The position numbers were made by a program, and so were the translations under genes. Shown in pieces: positions 19,871-32,148 of a stretch of 64,000 nucleotides of DNA. The stretch is from Euleptes europaea (Eukaryota; Chordata; Lepidosauria; Squamata; Sphaerodactylidae). The DNA lies in contig NC_079324.1 of NCBI RefSeq assembly GCF_029931775.1, forward strand, positions 64,115,268-64,179,267. The letters are read 5' to 3'. The notes below the pieces were generated by a model. It saw only the letters and a program-made list of their open reading frames with translations, was not told where the DNA came from and did no database searches. How positions within the stretch are numbered: the stretch's first letter is position 1; every line of letters begins with the position of its first letter.

Positions 19871-22273
19871 CAAGGGGAGGGGTTTGTACTCTACACACAC
19901 ACACACACCTTATAAGGACAAACAAAGAGGCGAATTCAGCCTCTGCACGACCAGTGAAAATGAGCCAGGCTTAAGTTCAGAGTTGGTTCCCGCTCCCCAG
20001 CAAGACATCCCACAGGGGGGCGACAGGGATTCAGTGCCAGAGCACTTGCTTGGCAGGCAGAAGGGCCCAGGGGCAGCCCTCGCTGCGTCAATCACCCCCA
20101 AAAGTGCGTCAATCACCCCTCTCCACCAGGACTCTGAACCGATCCTGGCCATTTTGGCCTCATGCAGATCCAAGAGATGGATGGGGGGGGGGGGGCTGAG
20201 CCAGCCTCAGCATAAAAGAGGAGGGGAAAACATCCCCCCCTCAGCTAGGGACTTTGGTGGCTCCAGATAAGAGGGTCAGCTTAGCCAGGCTTTAATTGGG
20301 CTTTTAGTTTGGGTTTTGGGGGTTGGCTGAGGGAAGGAAGCTTCTTTCAGGGGGACAAACAAGCGTCCCGTTAAGGGCCCCGACAACACGCCTCACTTGG
20401 GCGTCCAGGTTCTGTGGACCGGAGGCTCTGGGTGGTAAAAGAGAAGAATCCGGTCAGTTGTGGAATTAGATGCCAGCGAAATCCCGTCAGCTGAGGCAAC
20501 CTGCCTGGAGAAAGGGGGACCCAGTCTCCTCCTCTCAGGGCTACTTGCCACAACAGTGGCTCCGCTACAAAGCGGTTGTTCTCATCACCTACGTGGGGTG
20601 AGGTTGAGAGCCAGGCTCACCTTCTATATTCAAGCCATCCTATTTTTTCCCCGGTCAAATAAATCTTTGTTGGTCATCTCCAGCTGTGTCTTGCCTGTCT
20701 AGTCAAATACCGATGAAAAAGCAATGTCTCTTTACCTCATAAATGATTACAGCCTTGGTCTAGAGAAGGTTCCCAAACAAGAGACCTTTCGGGAGCCCGC
20801 TGCTTACACGCTACCAGTCCCTTCCTCCAAGCTTGCGTCCCCCTTTTGGCCTGAGAGTGGGCGGTTGGGGCATAAAGACTCCATAGGAGAGGCCAGGGCA
20901 GAGGACTGGACATTCTTCAGTCCAGCGGGCAGTTTGCCTCAGGGTCCACCCCACCCCAAGAGCCGCCATGCCTGGCAGCATCTCCCGTTTACAAAAATAA
21001 TGTGGAAGAGATCCAGCTGAGGCCCGGGAAAGTGGCTGCCAGTCAGAGGAGAGGAAAGTGGCACTGAGAGGCCAAGGAGAGCCGGACTCAGGATAAGCAG
21101 CTCCAGGCGTGTTCATGTGTCCAGCATCTGGAGTCTTCCTCCAAAACTCCAGACAGTTGCAAACTGAGAGCCAAAGCTTCACCTCAAGATGCAGGTGAAA
21201 GTACAGGAAAGACAGCCATTCTGAGGAAGATGGCCAAATGAGCAGAGAAAACTGTTCCTTATTTCCTTCTGGCATCTATCTCCTCTTTCCTTCCACCAGA
21301 GGATGTAAATCAGTGAGACCCCCAGGAGGAGGTCTCCACTCCTGGCACTGACCAGAGCCAGATCTGCCCCACAGCAGCAAAGGTCTGCCTTCAGCCAGAC
21401 CACACCCTGGGACCCGTCTCCCGACTCTGCGCAAGTTCAGGCAGAGACCCAGGCGGGAGCGACTTCCTTGGTGCCTCCTGCCCTCTGGGAGAAGCTGGTT
21501 CTCTGCTTCCCCTCAACCTGGTCCCTGGAGAAGGAAAAAACCACCCCTGCCCTTGCTTCTACTCACCCACAAGAGCCCACAGAAAGGCCCCCACGATCAT
21601 TGCGCTGCTGGGCTGAAGGAGCCCGGTGGTATCTGTCCTTAATCTCAGCCCCCAGAAAGGAAGGGGGGAAATTGCTTTCCACTTCTTTGCCAAGGGAAAT
21701 GAGTTGTGCCAGATTTGTCCCTTCTGATCAGTGGCAATTTCGAGAGAGAGACCGGGAGGGGGTGGTTTTGCGAGGCCTGGTCAGTCGCATGCTCACCACC
21801 AGCAGCACAGGATGTGGCCAGAGGTGTAGCTACAGGATGTCTGGGCTGGGCCATCGAGGATGGAACAGAAAGCGGCACCCACAGAGTTTCGGAGAATCCT
21901 GGCACTTGGGGGTGGGAGTGGGAGAGAAGGGGAAGTGCAAGAGGGTTGTGATTCCTGTTTTCACTTTTCTTGTGAGGTCTGTCCTGGGGGTGGTGCGTCT
22001 CTCCTGCTTGAGGAACATGTTGCATGGATTTCCTTATTTAGAAAATGTATCTGCAAGCCCTCCAGAGAACTGTTCAATGCAGCTTACAAAGAAAAACATC
22101 ATACAATCATAAAAATGCTTGTTAAAATGAGCAAGCAAGCCATTAAAAACCTAACCAAGAGAGGTTCTTGTTAGGAAGTCTACCACCCCTTTCCCCCTGC
22201 CCATGTCTGCCCTCGGCCAGTCATGCTGCCACAGAGCATAGCCAATATGTCTGGCTCTTTTGCATTTCCCATG
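19871..22273. other. No gene recognised; short (CA)n at 19896-19909
   Basis: Several ORFs of 80-210 codons exist on both strands, but none shows a domain, a convincing splice structure or family motif. A G-run lies near 20182-20196. Confidence 0.3.
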
Positions 22274-22281
22274 GGGCTACC

Positions 22282-22484
22282 TAGGGTTGCAAACCTCCAG
22301 GTACTAGCTGGATATCTCCTGCTGTTGATCTCCAGCTGATAGAGATAAAGTCACCTGGAGAAAATGGCCGCTTTGGCAAGTGGACTCTATGGCATCAAAG
22401 AACCTCCCCTCCCCAAACCCTACCTTCCTCAAGCTCTGCTCCAAAGACCTCCCGCCGGTGGCAAAGAGGGACCTGGCAGCCCTA
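22282..22484 (-). mobile_element. hAT-type MITE with exact 8-bp TSD
   Basis: A 203-bp copy in inverse orientation. Target duplication GGGCTACC at 22274-22281 and 22485-22492. Confidence 0.85.
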
Positions 22485-22519
22485 GGGCTACCTAATGACA
22501 AAACAGCTTCCCTCCTTGT

Positions 22520-22662
22520 TTTCATAGAATCATACAGTTGGAAGGGACCTCCGGGGTCATTTAGTCCAACCCCCTGCACAATGCAGGAAATTCACAATTA
22601 CCTCCCCCCCACACCCCCACACCCCCAGTGACCCGTACTCCATACCCAGAAGATGTCAATTT
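22520..22662 (-). repeat. CR1 LINE 3' end fragment
   Basis: Reverse orientation. CATAGAATCATACAGTTGGA, then CCAACCCCCTGCACAATGCA, the classic CR1 terminus. Confidence 0.85.
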
Positions 22663-24608
22663 TGATGCCCAGTTTTGATGTCAATTGGTCTCAATTCAAA
22701 CAACAAGCTGACTTGGCCTTGATTTGGATTGCACCCTTCAGTGAAATGTTGCCACCCACAGGCATCTGCGTTAAAAAAAATTACAACTTCGTAAAGCAAA
22801 TGTTGAGTTTAAGCGAAAACCTCTTTTCCAGACAGACAAAAGGTTCCAGATCAGATTCCCCCCCACTTTCCTTTTGATTGCTAGGCTATCAGGTTGCAAC
22901 TTCATCTGTTACTAGGGCGACCAGGTGTCCGGCTGTAGTAAGACCTCCTGCCCCCCCCAGGTGCCCACTGCTCTGGGCTCTGCCACTGCTCAGTGGAGCT
23001 ATTGGAGCAAAATGAAGGGTTTTGCCATAGAGATCTGGGAAATTGCTCGCGTCATGGCACCACAGCATCGAGTCAAGATGGATTCCTCCTCTTTGGTGTA
23101 TTAAAAACGGCCCAGAGAGAGGTTTTATTATCTGCCCTACCAATCTCCCCCCAACAGACCATCCTCTTCCCGTTTGCCAACAGGGCCACTCGTTCTATGG
23201 CTTAGATGTGACTATGGCTGCCTATTTGATTTAACCCAGGTCTCTCCCATTCAAGCCCAAACTAGCATCCTTTGAAACCTAGTGCTGCGGTGTAGGCTTT
23301 CCTCAAACTTGCTTGGGTTGAGAAGGAAAGATACTTTCCCAAGCAGTCAGAGACCTTGAAAAGACACCCCCACAGGGGAAATGGTGGCCAGGTTAGGCGG
23401 AGAGTCAGAGTTATCTGGGAGAACCAGAAGTGACCACAACATGGCTGGACATCTCTGGGGACAGACCTGGGACAGAACGCCTACTGCTGTGGACAGCTCT
23501 GACATCACAGGAGGAGGTGGTTCTGGGCTTCCTGACCCACGGCCCAAGCCCCAGCTGCTGAGGGTGCAGCGCCGCCCCTTGCAGGGAGACCAGAAAACGC
23601 ATCCCTTCCCTCCTTCTCCTGGGCAACTTCCCTGTCTCCAACTTGTGCCAACTGCATCGGGCTGATTTCCCCAACTCACGTTGACTTCTTTCTTCTCCTG
23701 CAAAACAGTGGAGCCAGGCAGCATCCATTTGCGCCACTAGCAGATGGGCTAGCTTCTCAGTCTGGTCCTGGGGTGGGGGGACAAGGGGTATCCAAGAAAG
23801 AGCCCAAACTGCCCCGCATCCACTGCATATTCCTGAGAATCCTTCACATGCGGAAATTCTTCAGGGAAGCAGGAGAACAGTAGGTACAAACTTGTCAGGG
23901 AAGCTGCCCCCCCCCTTTGGCTGGTCTTCTCCTGGTCAAGGCCTTGCCAGGAACAGCAGAGTTCTCCAGCACACAGAGAGGACTTGGGTGGTGGTCCATC
24001 ATTGCTGACAATGGGGCACACTGAAAAGAAGGACAGAGAAGGACTTCTCACTTTCCCCCCTTCAGAATATGGCCTTTGCACTGCAGTTGGTGGTGGTGGT
24101 GGTGGTGGTGGTGGTAGATAGCCTCTTGCACCCATTTCTCATCACTCTCACCTCACTGCTGCACTTGGTGGATGCAATGTCCCCTTCTGCTTGCAAGGAA
24201 GGAATAGGGTGTCGAGTCCCTTTTGGGAAGATCTAACAACTCTTGACTTAGGGCAACTAGGCTTTGGGGGATAAGGGGGAGAATCCTTTGGCTGGATTAT
24301 TCTCCCAACAGAAAAATATAACGGGGCTGAAGAAATGCATCCTTGTAAAGAATTTATTAAAAATTAAACAAAATAAATATTGTAGGATAAGGAAGAAGCA
24401 TGAAGAAGCATGGTTAAGTCAGAGCCGTCTCTTTTGCATCATTTCAGGCCCTGTATCTTCCTACGAAAAAGAGTCCCTTTTTCTAAGCAAGAGGAAGAGT
24501 TGTTTTGGCTTCCAAGCTGGCAAAACAATTTTGAGCAGCAAGGTCAGTTCTCACAATAGGGTACACTGACCCTACACATTGTCCAACAAAATTTCTGACA
24601 GGGTATGT
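22663..24608. other. No gene recognised; (GGT)n at about 24088-24116
   Basis: Apart from the GGT microsatellite, no identifiable repeat or exon. Confidence 0.3.
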
Positions 24609-24849
24609 GAAGAAGAAGAAGAGTTGGTTTTTATACCCCACTTTTCTCTACCTTTAAGGAGTCTCAAAGTGGCTTACACTCACCATCTCTTCCTCACAAC
24701 AGACACTGTGAGGGAGGTGAGGCTGAGAGAGCTCTGAGAGAACTGTGACTAGCCCAAGGTCTACCAGCAGGCTTCATGTGGAGGAATGGGGAAACCAACC
24801 TGGTTCACCAGATTAGAGTCTGCTGTTCTTAACCACTATGCCACGTTGG
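24609..24849 (-). repeat. tRNA-derived SINE with (CTT)n tail
   Basis: The + strand begins AAGAAGAAGAGTTGGTTTTT (complement of the tail) and ends near the tRNA head (CTTAACCACTATGCCACG). This is the commonest SINE family in the window, with nine copies noted. Confidence 0.8.
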
Positions 24850-24884
24850 AGTCTGCCACTCTTAACCACTACACGCTTTCATGA

Positions 24885-25012
24885 GTCGCCTGAAGAAGTG
24901 AGCTGTGACTCACGAAAGCTCATCTCCTGCCAGAAATGTTGTTAGTCTTCAAGATGCTACTGGACTTTTGCTCTTTTCTGCCTCTACAGGCAGACTAACA
25001 CGGCTTCCCATC
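24885..25012 (+). mobile_element. PLE 3'-tail fragment with hammerhead-like core
   Basis: CTGAAGA at 24890-24896, a GTGAG/CTCAC stem, then GAAAGCTCAT and the tail CAGACTAACACGGCT. Same family as the inserts at 32.15 and 45.2 kb. Confidence 0.65.
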
Positions 25013-25639
25013 ATGATCTATCTACACGTTGTCTGAATCAGTCCATCAAGAAACCTGCTTTGTAACGGTTGTGCTTTCTCCGGGCCCTGCTGGCCATCAA
25101 CTTTGTTCCTGTAACACTGAAAGGACTGGAGAAAAGAAACAATCAAGCCACACCTACCACTGAAATAAACCTGCTTCTCAGTTATTTTTTTATTAAGCTT
25201 ACTATGCAGTTCCTTCAAGACTATAATTGCCTCATAACAGGCCAAGTGATGGTCAGATGGCATCCTGGGTCGAGGCATCACCCTCACTGAGGATTAGAAG
25301 ACTCAGTGGTCCCCAAAACCTCAATTGTAAAAACAAAATAAATCTGAGAACAACAAAGGTCAGTGCTGAATGCCCCTGTCGTCAATCTGTTCACCTCAAG
25401 TACTGGCTTTTCTTTTTCTGATTATTATTTTTTTATAGTGTATATTTGGGAAAAGAATGCCCACGGATGCTGCCCCATCCCCCTCCTCAGAAGGGGCCGC
25501 AAGATCTTTCTTTCTGAAGGAGCAACTGGCATTACTGCTGTGACATTGAATGCTTAAAACATTTGAATGTGTACAGAGTTGCAAGCAATTTTCTCTTTTA
25601 TTGCAGTGTTTTTAATTTCTATTCGTCTGGAGGAGATTG
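25013..25639. other. No gene recognised
   Basis: A/T-rich sequence without identifiable elements. Confidence 0.3.
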
Positions 25640-25983
25640 AGGGGGGGACGTGATTGCTCTCTTTAAGTATTTGAAAGGCTGTCACTTAGAGGAGGACAGG
25701 GAGCTGTTCCTGGTGGCAGCAGAGGATAGGACTTGCAATAATGGGTATAAATTATGGGTAGAGTGGTACCGGCTGGCTATTAGAAAACATTTTTTTACAG
25801 TAAGAGCTGTTCAATAGTGGAATCAGCTATTTAGGGAGGTGGTGAGCTCCCCCTCACTTTAAACAAAGGCTGGACAAACACTTGTCAGGGATACTCTAAG
25901 CTGATACTCTAAACTGCATTGAGCAGGGGGTTGGACTAGATGGCCTGTATGGCTCATTCCAACTCTATGATTCTATGATTCTC
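25640..25983 (+). repeat. CR1 LINE 3' end fragment
   Basis: GTTGGACTAGATGGCCTGTA, ending CTCTATGATTCTATGATTCT, with the typical upstream region (GTCACTTAGAGGAGG...). Confidence 0.85.
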
Positions 25984-26288
25984 TTTGGGTTGCAAAATGG
26001 GAATTATGCAAAACAGTAAAAACAAAAAAATGTATATATACATAATAACAGCAGTTGCAAAATTGATCAGACGTTGTGCCTTCATGTTTGCTCACAGTAG
26101 TGATAACATGGGGATGTGTGGACAAGAGGCCTCGGAACCCAAGCCCCCCTTCAACCGCAGACTGGCTGGGTAGCCCTCAGCTGGACTCCCTCCCTGCTGA
26201 ATGAGAACAGCCGGGTAGTCTGCTTTCGGAGGTTCTCGCAAGGATGAAATTATGTACGATTGCAAGGGCCCACCACAATTATGACTTC

Positions 26289-26547
26289 GAGAGCCAATAT
26301 GATGTAGTGGTTAAGAGTGGTGGACTCTAATCTGGAGAACCGGGTTTGATTCCCCGCTCCTATGCATGAAGCCAGCTGGGTGACCTTGGGCTAGTCACAG
26401 TTTTTTTAAAAGCTCTCTCAGCCCCATCTTCCTCACAAGGTGTCTGTTGTGGGGAGAGGAAGGGAAGGTGATAGTAAGCCGGATTGATTCTCCTAAAAAA
26501 AAAAAAAGGTAGAGAAAGTCGACATATAAAAACCAACTCTTCTTGTA
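26289..26547 (+). repeat. tRNA-derived SINE with (CTT)n tail
   Basis: Head ATGTAGTGGTTAAGAGTGG, B-box GGTTTGATTCCC, tail AAAAACCAACTCTTCTT. An internal A-run has expanded. Confidence 0.82.
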
Positions 26548-28037
26548 AATGACTTGTCATCACCAGGAATCCATTCTGCAAAGCTACTGCTGCTTTATTA
26601 CACATTTCTAATAGAGCAACACAACCTCGCCCACTCCAAGAACGCTCAAACACTGATGCCCCAAAGAATTCACCAAGACAGGGAGGGAGACCAGGATGAA
26701 GCCTGCTAAATAAAAATAAATTAATACAGTCACAAAGCCAATCCTCTGTTACATGTCAAATGTTTCAAAACTATACAGCAGCTAGTTCGAATACACAAAT
26801 GCCAAAAAACAACAACCCACACATATACACACAATAGCAGCTTTCACCACGAAGACCGTGAGCCAGTCTGCACGCGGTATCTTGGAGCTGAGCATCTGAA
26901 AGAATCCCACGTTTGGGGACAAGAGAAAAACACGCTGTCTGTGGCGTCGGCAGCTGTGAGCACGTGGTGCGCCTACTTGGGGGGGGGGGCAGCCTGCAGG
27001 GCAGGTAGGTGTCTTACCAGTGATTCCAAGAGTCACTGCTGGGCATCTCATCAGCCCAGCGACTGCTCTTTTGTGCAGCTGTTTGAGGCTGGTGCTGGTG
27101 CGTGGAGCACCTGTTTCAAAGGAAGGGTGGAGCCTCACACACACGCTCCTTTGTGGGGGGGCCCTCAATGCAGGGAGAAGCCTGAGCGTGGGTACCAACC
27201 GGGAGCTTTGCAACCTTGTGCTGGCAGAGGAGGACAATGCTTGTAATTTCCGAGTTTGCCTCACATGAACTGAGCAATCCTTAACAGAGTTACATCCTTC
27301 AAAGTCCACAGGAGTCAATGGGCCTACAAAGGTATTACTCTGCTTAGGGTTCCACTGTGAGGCTGTTGAGTGCATTTAAACTTCTCAAGAATGACAAAGT
27401 TATGAGCATGGAGACTGGACAGAAGTCTTTTGGGCTCCCCTGGGCAAAACGGTCTGGGCATCTTTCAAGAGAACTGGAGGTGTGCCTTTGCCTAGACAGC
27501 TGAGAAGTGCAAATAGTCCTGAAAAATACACACACTGCTGGAAGCAGAGTGGGCCGGAAACAACTCTTCTCGCAGCACAAGATTACAGCCGACAAAACAG
27601 ATCCTGACGCAAAACAGCCAGATGGTTTCATGAATGCAGACAGCCCCCACCCTCAGGACTAGAGGAACCAGGAGATTCTCTGCATCCTTGAAAGTCTGTT
27701 AGTTAAGCAACAGCTGGCCCAAAACACTCAACACGCTCCTCTTTGCTGACCCACAAGTTCCTGAGGATACCTCTCTGTCAACATATCCGTGGCACAGCCA
27801 CGGAGGCAACAGGAGGGATCCAGCCAGGAGCAAAGAGCTCTTACAGCTAAAAAAGAAACAAGGTTCACCCCAGCCCCACAATCCCATCAGCGAGAAGCCC
27901 TGGAGGTCCAGAGATCTGACGGTCAAGGAAGATGGTGGCCGGAGCACCCGGCAAGGGTTGACGTTCCAGTCTGGCCCAGCTCACGAGCCAACCGGCCACA
28001 GCTGAATCTGGCCCCCCCAGAAGGCCTGCTCCCATGG
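26548..28037. other. Downstream of the 70-residue membrane-protein gene; nothing else recognised
   Basis: May include that gene's 3' UTR on the minus strand. I could not fix a polyadenylation site. Confidence 0.3.
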
Positions 28038-30702
28038 CTACCGCCGGCGAAGGGGCTTGTAGACACACACAGCCATCAAGATCATGACGATCAGCAAGAT
28101 GCCGAAGACGCTTCCCAACAGAGCTGCAAGAGGAAGGAAGAGCATGAGCCGGCAAGGGCAGAGGAAAGCAGCTTACACTGGGGGGTGGGAACAGCTTCCC
28201 AGGACAGGGCAGGGTCACAACACAAGTGCTGGTTTCTTAAGGCCTGGCAGACAAAGAAATCGTCCAAGCGCTTTGGCTCCTCCGAGAATGAGGATGCGCA
28301 CCCTCACCTCCAGATCTCACTAGCCTGAAAACACCTTTGGCACCCCTCACTTTGGTCCTCTTCAGAGGCCCTGCTTCAGTTTCCCCCGCCATCTGACGCC
28401 AGAGAGAGCTCTCCTTCCCTGGAGGTTTTTAAGCAGAGTCTGGATGGCCATCTGTCAGCAATGCTGATTCTGTGACCTTAGGCAGATGATGAGAGGGAGG
28501 ACATCTTGGCCATCTTCTGGGCATGGAGTAGAGATCACTGGGGGTGTGTGGGGGGAGGTAGTTGTGAATTTCCTGCCCTGTGTTGTGCAGGGGGTTGGAC
28601 TAGATGACTTGGTGGTCCCTTCCAACTCTATGATTCTACAATGAAGAAGAGTTGAAGAAGAGTTGGTTTTTATGTGCCGACTTTCTCTGCCACTTAAGGG
28701 AGACTCAAACCGGCTTACAATCACTTTCCTTTCCCCTCCCCACAACAGACACCCTGTGAGGTAGGTGAGGCTGAGAGAGAATGACTTGCCCAAGGTCACC
28801 CAGCTGGCTTTGTGTGTAGGAGTGGGGAAACAAATCCAGTTCACCAGATTAGCCTCGGCCGCTCATGTGGAGGAGTGGGGAATCAAACCTGGTTCTCCAG
28901 ATCAGATTCCACCACTCCAAACCACCGCTCTTAACCACTACACCTCGCTGGCTCTTGGTTGTGCCTTCTCGGTTGTGGCACCCAAACTTTGGAATTCCCG
29001 CTCCAGGGAGATTCATCTGCCTCCCTCTATTGGTATCTTTCACCAGCAGATGAAGACTTCTTTGTTTCGTCTGGCATACCCCCAATAACGGTTACTGGCC
29101 CTCCTTCTATTGTTGTTTGTTTATATGTGTTTATTGCATTGTTTTATAATTAAATGTTGTTTTTAATTGTTGAATTTTTTTAAAATGTTTATGTTCGTCG
29201 CCTTGTGAACCCTGATTGAATGGAAAGGTGGCATTAAAAATGTTTTAAAATAAATAACAAACACATAAAATTTAACCCATTTCTCCACATTTTACCCTAA
29301 GAGACATCCTGTTGCAGCTTGGGCAGTGGCCACAGCTGAGGGGTGAAGGTCCCGGTCCCGGGTTCAATCCCTGCCTGGTGGCCCATTACGAATACCAAAG
29401 GGGGCTGAGAATTTACTGCAATGGTTCCACAGTTTTTACTGCTGGGTGGCAAAATAATGTGATTTCCCCTCCCCTGCAAGCGTGGTGAAAAATGGTATGC
29501 AGCTAGAATAAATAAAACGCAAAGATAGGTGCCCTTTTTCAGATATGCAAGGAGACTTTACAACAAATGAAACTTTGATAAACATGAGGGAAGGACCTCT
29601 TTTATGTTTCCCCCAGTTCCAGGGGGCCGCAGAGCCCCCACACAAACAAGGTCAAAGATGGAGGGGGCCGGGAGAGAAGGGGATTTAAAAGAAACAGCAA
29701 CTCAGAAAGATAGACTGAAGACCAGAAGCACCTTAGAGACCAGCAAGATTTTCAGGGTATGAGCTTTTGAGTCTTGAGGGGGATGCTAACAGAGGCCTAC
29801 CTGGCAGGGTTGCAGGTTAGGCCGACAACAGCCTTTCTGTAGGCTCAAAGAAAAGCTGCAAAATGTCCTCTACAAAGCTGACTCACAAAAACCCACCCTG
29901 GGATTTGTTCTGTTAATATTTGTTAATATTCAGTTACTATTTAAGGTGACGCCAGACTACAGTGACCCCCCCCCCTTGGCAGGGGATGGGCGGCATAGGG
30001 TTGCCAGCTCGAGGCTGGGAAACCTCTGGAAATTTGGAGATGGAGCCTGGGGAGGGCAAGGACCTCGGTGGGGTCCCATGCCAGAGCGCCCACCCGCCCA
30101 GGGGGACTAATCACCATAGTCTGGAGACGAGCTGTCAATCCGGGATGGGGTCCCCAGCCCCCCCTGGAGGCTGGCATCCCTCTGTTGCCCCTCCTGCCAA
30201 CCAACCGCACCACCCACCAGCCCTCGGACCCCCCCTCCCCTCGGGCTGGGAAATGCGGCCATTCAGGGGTGAAGCGGGGGGGGGGGAGGGGGCTCAGCAG
30301 AGCCCCCCCCCCTGATTTCCGTAGCCGGGAGAGGAGCGGTCATTCCGGGGGGTGCCAGGCGGGCATCCCTCCGAGCGCCGGCGGGCGTGTGGCTGAGGGG
30401 CGGGCAGGCGCCCCTCTCCACGGGAGGCTCGTTTCCAAAAGACCCCAACCCAGCTCGTTTCCAAAAGACCCCACCCCAGCCCGCCCCGTCCGCCCCGGGC
30501 CGGGCTGCGCTGCAGGGCTTCGACCCCCCCCCCCTCGCCCGCTGACGCCCCCCCCCCGCCCGGCGCCAGCCTCACCCAGGTTCTGGGTCCGCAGCACGGC
30601 GTAGGGCCGGCCCCGCCCGTCCGCCGCCGCCTCCCCCCCGCCGGCCGGGGCCAGCGGCGCCAGCAGCAGCAGCAGCAGCAGCAGCGGCAGCATCAGCAGC
30701 AT
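28038..30702 (-). CDS. Two-exon gene for a 70-residue single-pass membrane protein
   Basis: Exon 1 is 30576-30702, starting at the ATG at 30700-30702; exon 2 is 28123-28038, ending in TAG. The donor is CTGG|GTGAGG and the acceptor CTCTTGCAG, with the junction in phase 1. The protein has a Leu-rich signal peptide (residues 1-20, partly a CTG/CAG run) and a short Gly/Ala/Arg-rich lumenal part. The stretch RPYAVLRTQNL follows, then a membrane helix (about residues 44-64) and the cytosolic end VYKPLRRR. The product would be a secreted-side-out type I micro-membrane protein. I do not recognise the family with certainty; the RPYAVLRTQ segment and KPLRRR tail look conserved-type rather than random. 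Exon 1 sits in strongly GC-rich sequence, fitting a CpG-island promoter. Confidence 0.68.
28405..28648 (+). repeat. CR1 LINE 3' end fragment
   Basis: CTTCCCTGGAGGTTTTTAAG, then GGGGGTTGGACTAGATGAC and CAACTCTATGATTCTA. Confidence 0.85.
28649..28955 (-). repeat. tRNA-derived SINE with (CTT)n tail
   Basis: Starts AAGAAGAGTTGGTTTTTATG and ends at CTACACCTCGCTGGCTCT, i.e. a nearly full copy in inverse orientation between CR1 and L2 fragments. Confidence 0.82.
28957..29270 (+). repeat. L2 LINE 3' end fragment
   Basis: Coding remnant VVAPKLWNSRSREIHLPPSI and MKTSLFRLAYPQ, followed by an A/T-rich UTR ending TTTTAAAATAAATAA. Confidence 0.65.
29722..29785 (-). repeat. PLE 3'-tail fragment
   Basis: The complement reads AAAGCTCATACCCTGAAAAT, then TCTCTAAGGTGC, matching the tail-type repeats at 24.9 and 45.2 kb. 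Confidence 0.5.
29997..30182 (+). repeat. hAT-type MITE, diverged
   Basis: TAGGGTTGCCAGCTCGAGG at left, GGAGGCTGGCATCCCT at right. It lies in the GC-rich flank of the small membrane-protein gene. Confidence 0.65.
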
Positions 30703-31040
30703 CCCGCCCGCCCGCCCGGGCCCAGCCGCAGAGCGCGGAGACGGGGCGGCCCGGCAGCAGCGCCGCCCCCCGAGCACGTGCAGAAGGCCGCCTCTCCCCC
30801 CAGGTGGGGGAACCAACGCGTGTGCCGGCAGGGGCTGCAGGGGCTGCGGGAGACCCCCCCCCCGCTTCGGGGCCGCGGGCAAAAACCCCGCCGTGATCCG
30901 CGCAGGAGCTGGATGCGGCGCCAGACCGGCGTCCCTCTGCCCCCGGGGAGGGTTCGGGGCTGCCCCTCTACCCGGGGGGGAGGGCCAGCCTCCAGGAGGG
31001 GCCCGGGGGATCTCCCGGAATTGCACAAATGGCTGCCCTG
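30240..31040 (-). promoter_or_regulatory. GC-rich first-exon region, probable CpG-island promoter
   Basis: Composition changes sharply to C/G runs and frequent CpG around exon 1 of the 70-residue protein gene. No TATA box was placed. The promoter role is inferred from composition and position. Confidence 0.45.
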
Positions 31041-31385
31041 GGGGGTGGCCCCTATTCTCTCCAGGATCTGAAGAGCATCCCTAATATATGACTCAATAAA
31101 GGAAGCCACAGCCTTCAATTTGCAAGATCTGAGCAAGGCTGTCAAAGATAGGACATTTTGGAGGACTTTCATTCATAGGGTCGCCTTGAGTCGGAAGCGA
31201 CTTGACGGCACTTAACACACACACACAATATATGAGGTGCTGTGGAACAGAGGCAGGTCAATGCTGCTGCAGTTGTCTTGCTTGTGGCCTTCCTAGAGGC
31301 GCCTGGTCGGCCACGGTGTGAACAGACTGCTGGATTTGGCGGGCCTGGGTCTGATCCAGCAGGGCCTTTCTTATGTTCTTATGAG
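31041..31385 (+). repeat. CR1-related 3' end repeat, split by an RTE tail
   Basis: CCTATTCTCTCCAGGATCTG at left; GGCACC-type body and GCCTTTCTTATGTTCTTATGA at right. An RTE fragment sits at 31092-31226. Confidence 0.65.
31092..31226 (+). mobile_element. 135-bp RTE/BovB 3' end with 9-bp TSD
   Basis: The end reads GAGTCGGAAGCGACTTGACG then CACTTAACACACACACA. It is flanked by AATATATGA at 31083-31091 and 31227-31235. Confidence 0.8.
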
Positions 31386-31626
31386 GATGGGGCTATCCAT
31401 GGATACTAGTCGAAATGGATACTAGTCACGATTCATACCTATTCTCTCCAGGATCAGTGGAGCATGCCTATAATATTGGGTGCTTTGGAACACAGGCAGG
31501 TCAATGCTGCCACAGTCATCTTGTTTGGGGGCTTCCTAGAGGCACCTGGTTGGCCCCTGTGGGAACAGACTGCTGGACTTGAGGGGCCTGGGTCTGATCC
31601 AGCAGGACTTTCCTTACGTTCTTATG
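31386..31626 (+). repeat. CR1-related 3' end repeat
   Basis: GGATACTAGTCACGATTCAT, CCTATTCTCTCCAGGATCAG, ending CCTTACGTTCTTATGAA. Tandem neighbour of the previous copy. Confidence 0.7.
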
Positions 31627-32148
31627 AATTGTAACAGGAGATGAAGAGAGGGCAGAACTCCTCAATTCCTACTTTTCCTCAGTTTTTTCTCGTGAGGGAA
31701 GTGGTGCTCAACATGGCATAAACAGAAAATGTGATGAGGGAAGGGATTTGCAGCCTAGAATTGGCATTGGGGTAGTGCACAAACACCTGGTTTCTTTAAA
31801 TGAAACAAAATCCTCTGGGCCAGACGAATTGCACCCAAGGGTACTCAAAGAACTTGCAGATGTAATTTCGGAACCTCTGTCCATTATTTTTGAAAAGTCT
31901 TGGCAAACAGGTGAGGTGCCAGAAAATTGGAGGCGGGCAAATGTTGTCCCCATCTTCAAGAAGGGGAAAAACGAGGATCCGGGTGACTACCGACCCATCA
32001 GCTTGACTTCTATACCAGGAAAACTGTTCGAACAAATCATCAAACAGTCCATCCTTGAGCATTTAGAAAGGATGGATCTGATCACTAAGAGCCAGCATGG
32101 GTTTCTCAAGAATAAGTCATGTCAGACGAATCTTATCTCCTTTTTTGA

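Noticed and set aside
21468-22112. 214-codon open frame on the plus strand
   Set aside because: No domain or splice context and no codon pattern like the real exons.
26782-27375. 197-codon open frame on the minus strand
   Set aside because: Cys/Arg/Ser-rich, no family resemblance, ends in a hydrophobic stretch without other support.
29300-29415. tRNA-like GGGTTCAATCC segment
   Set aside because: Only a B-box-like match; no cloverleaf could be drawn, so not called a tRNA gene.
30655-30690. CAG/CTG run as a disease-type expansion
   Set aside because: It encodes the Leu-rich core of a signal peptide and is short.
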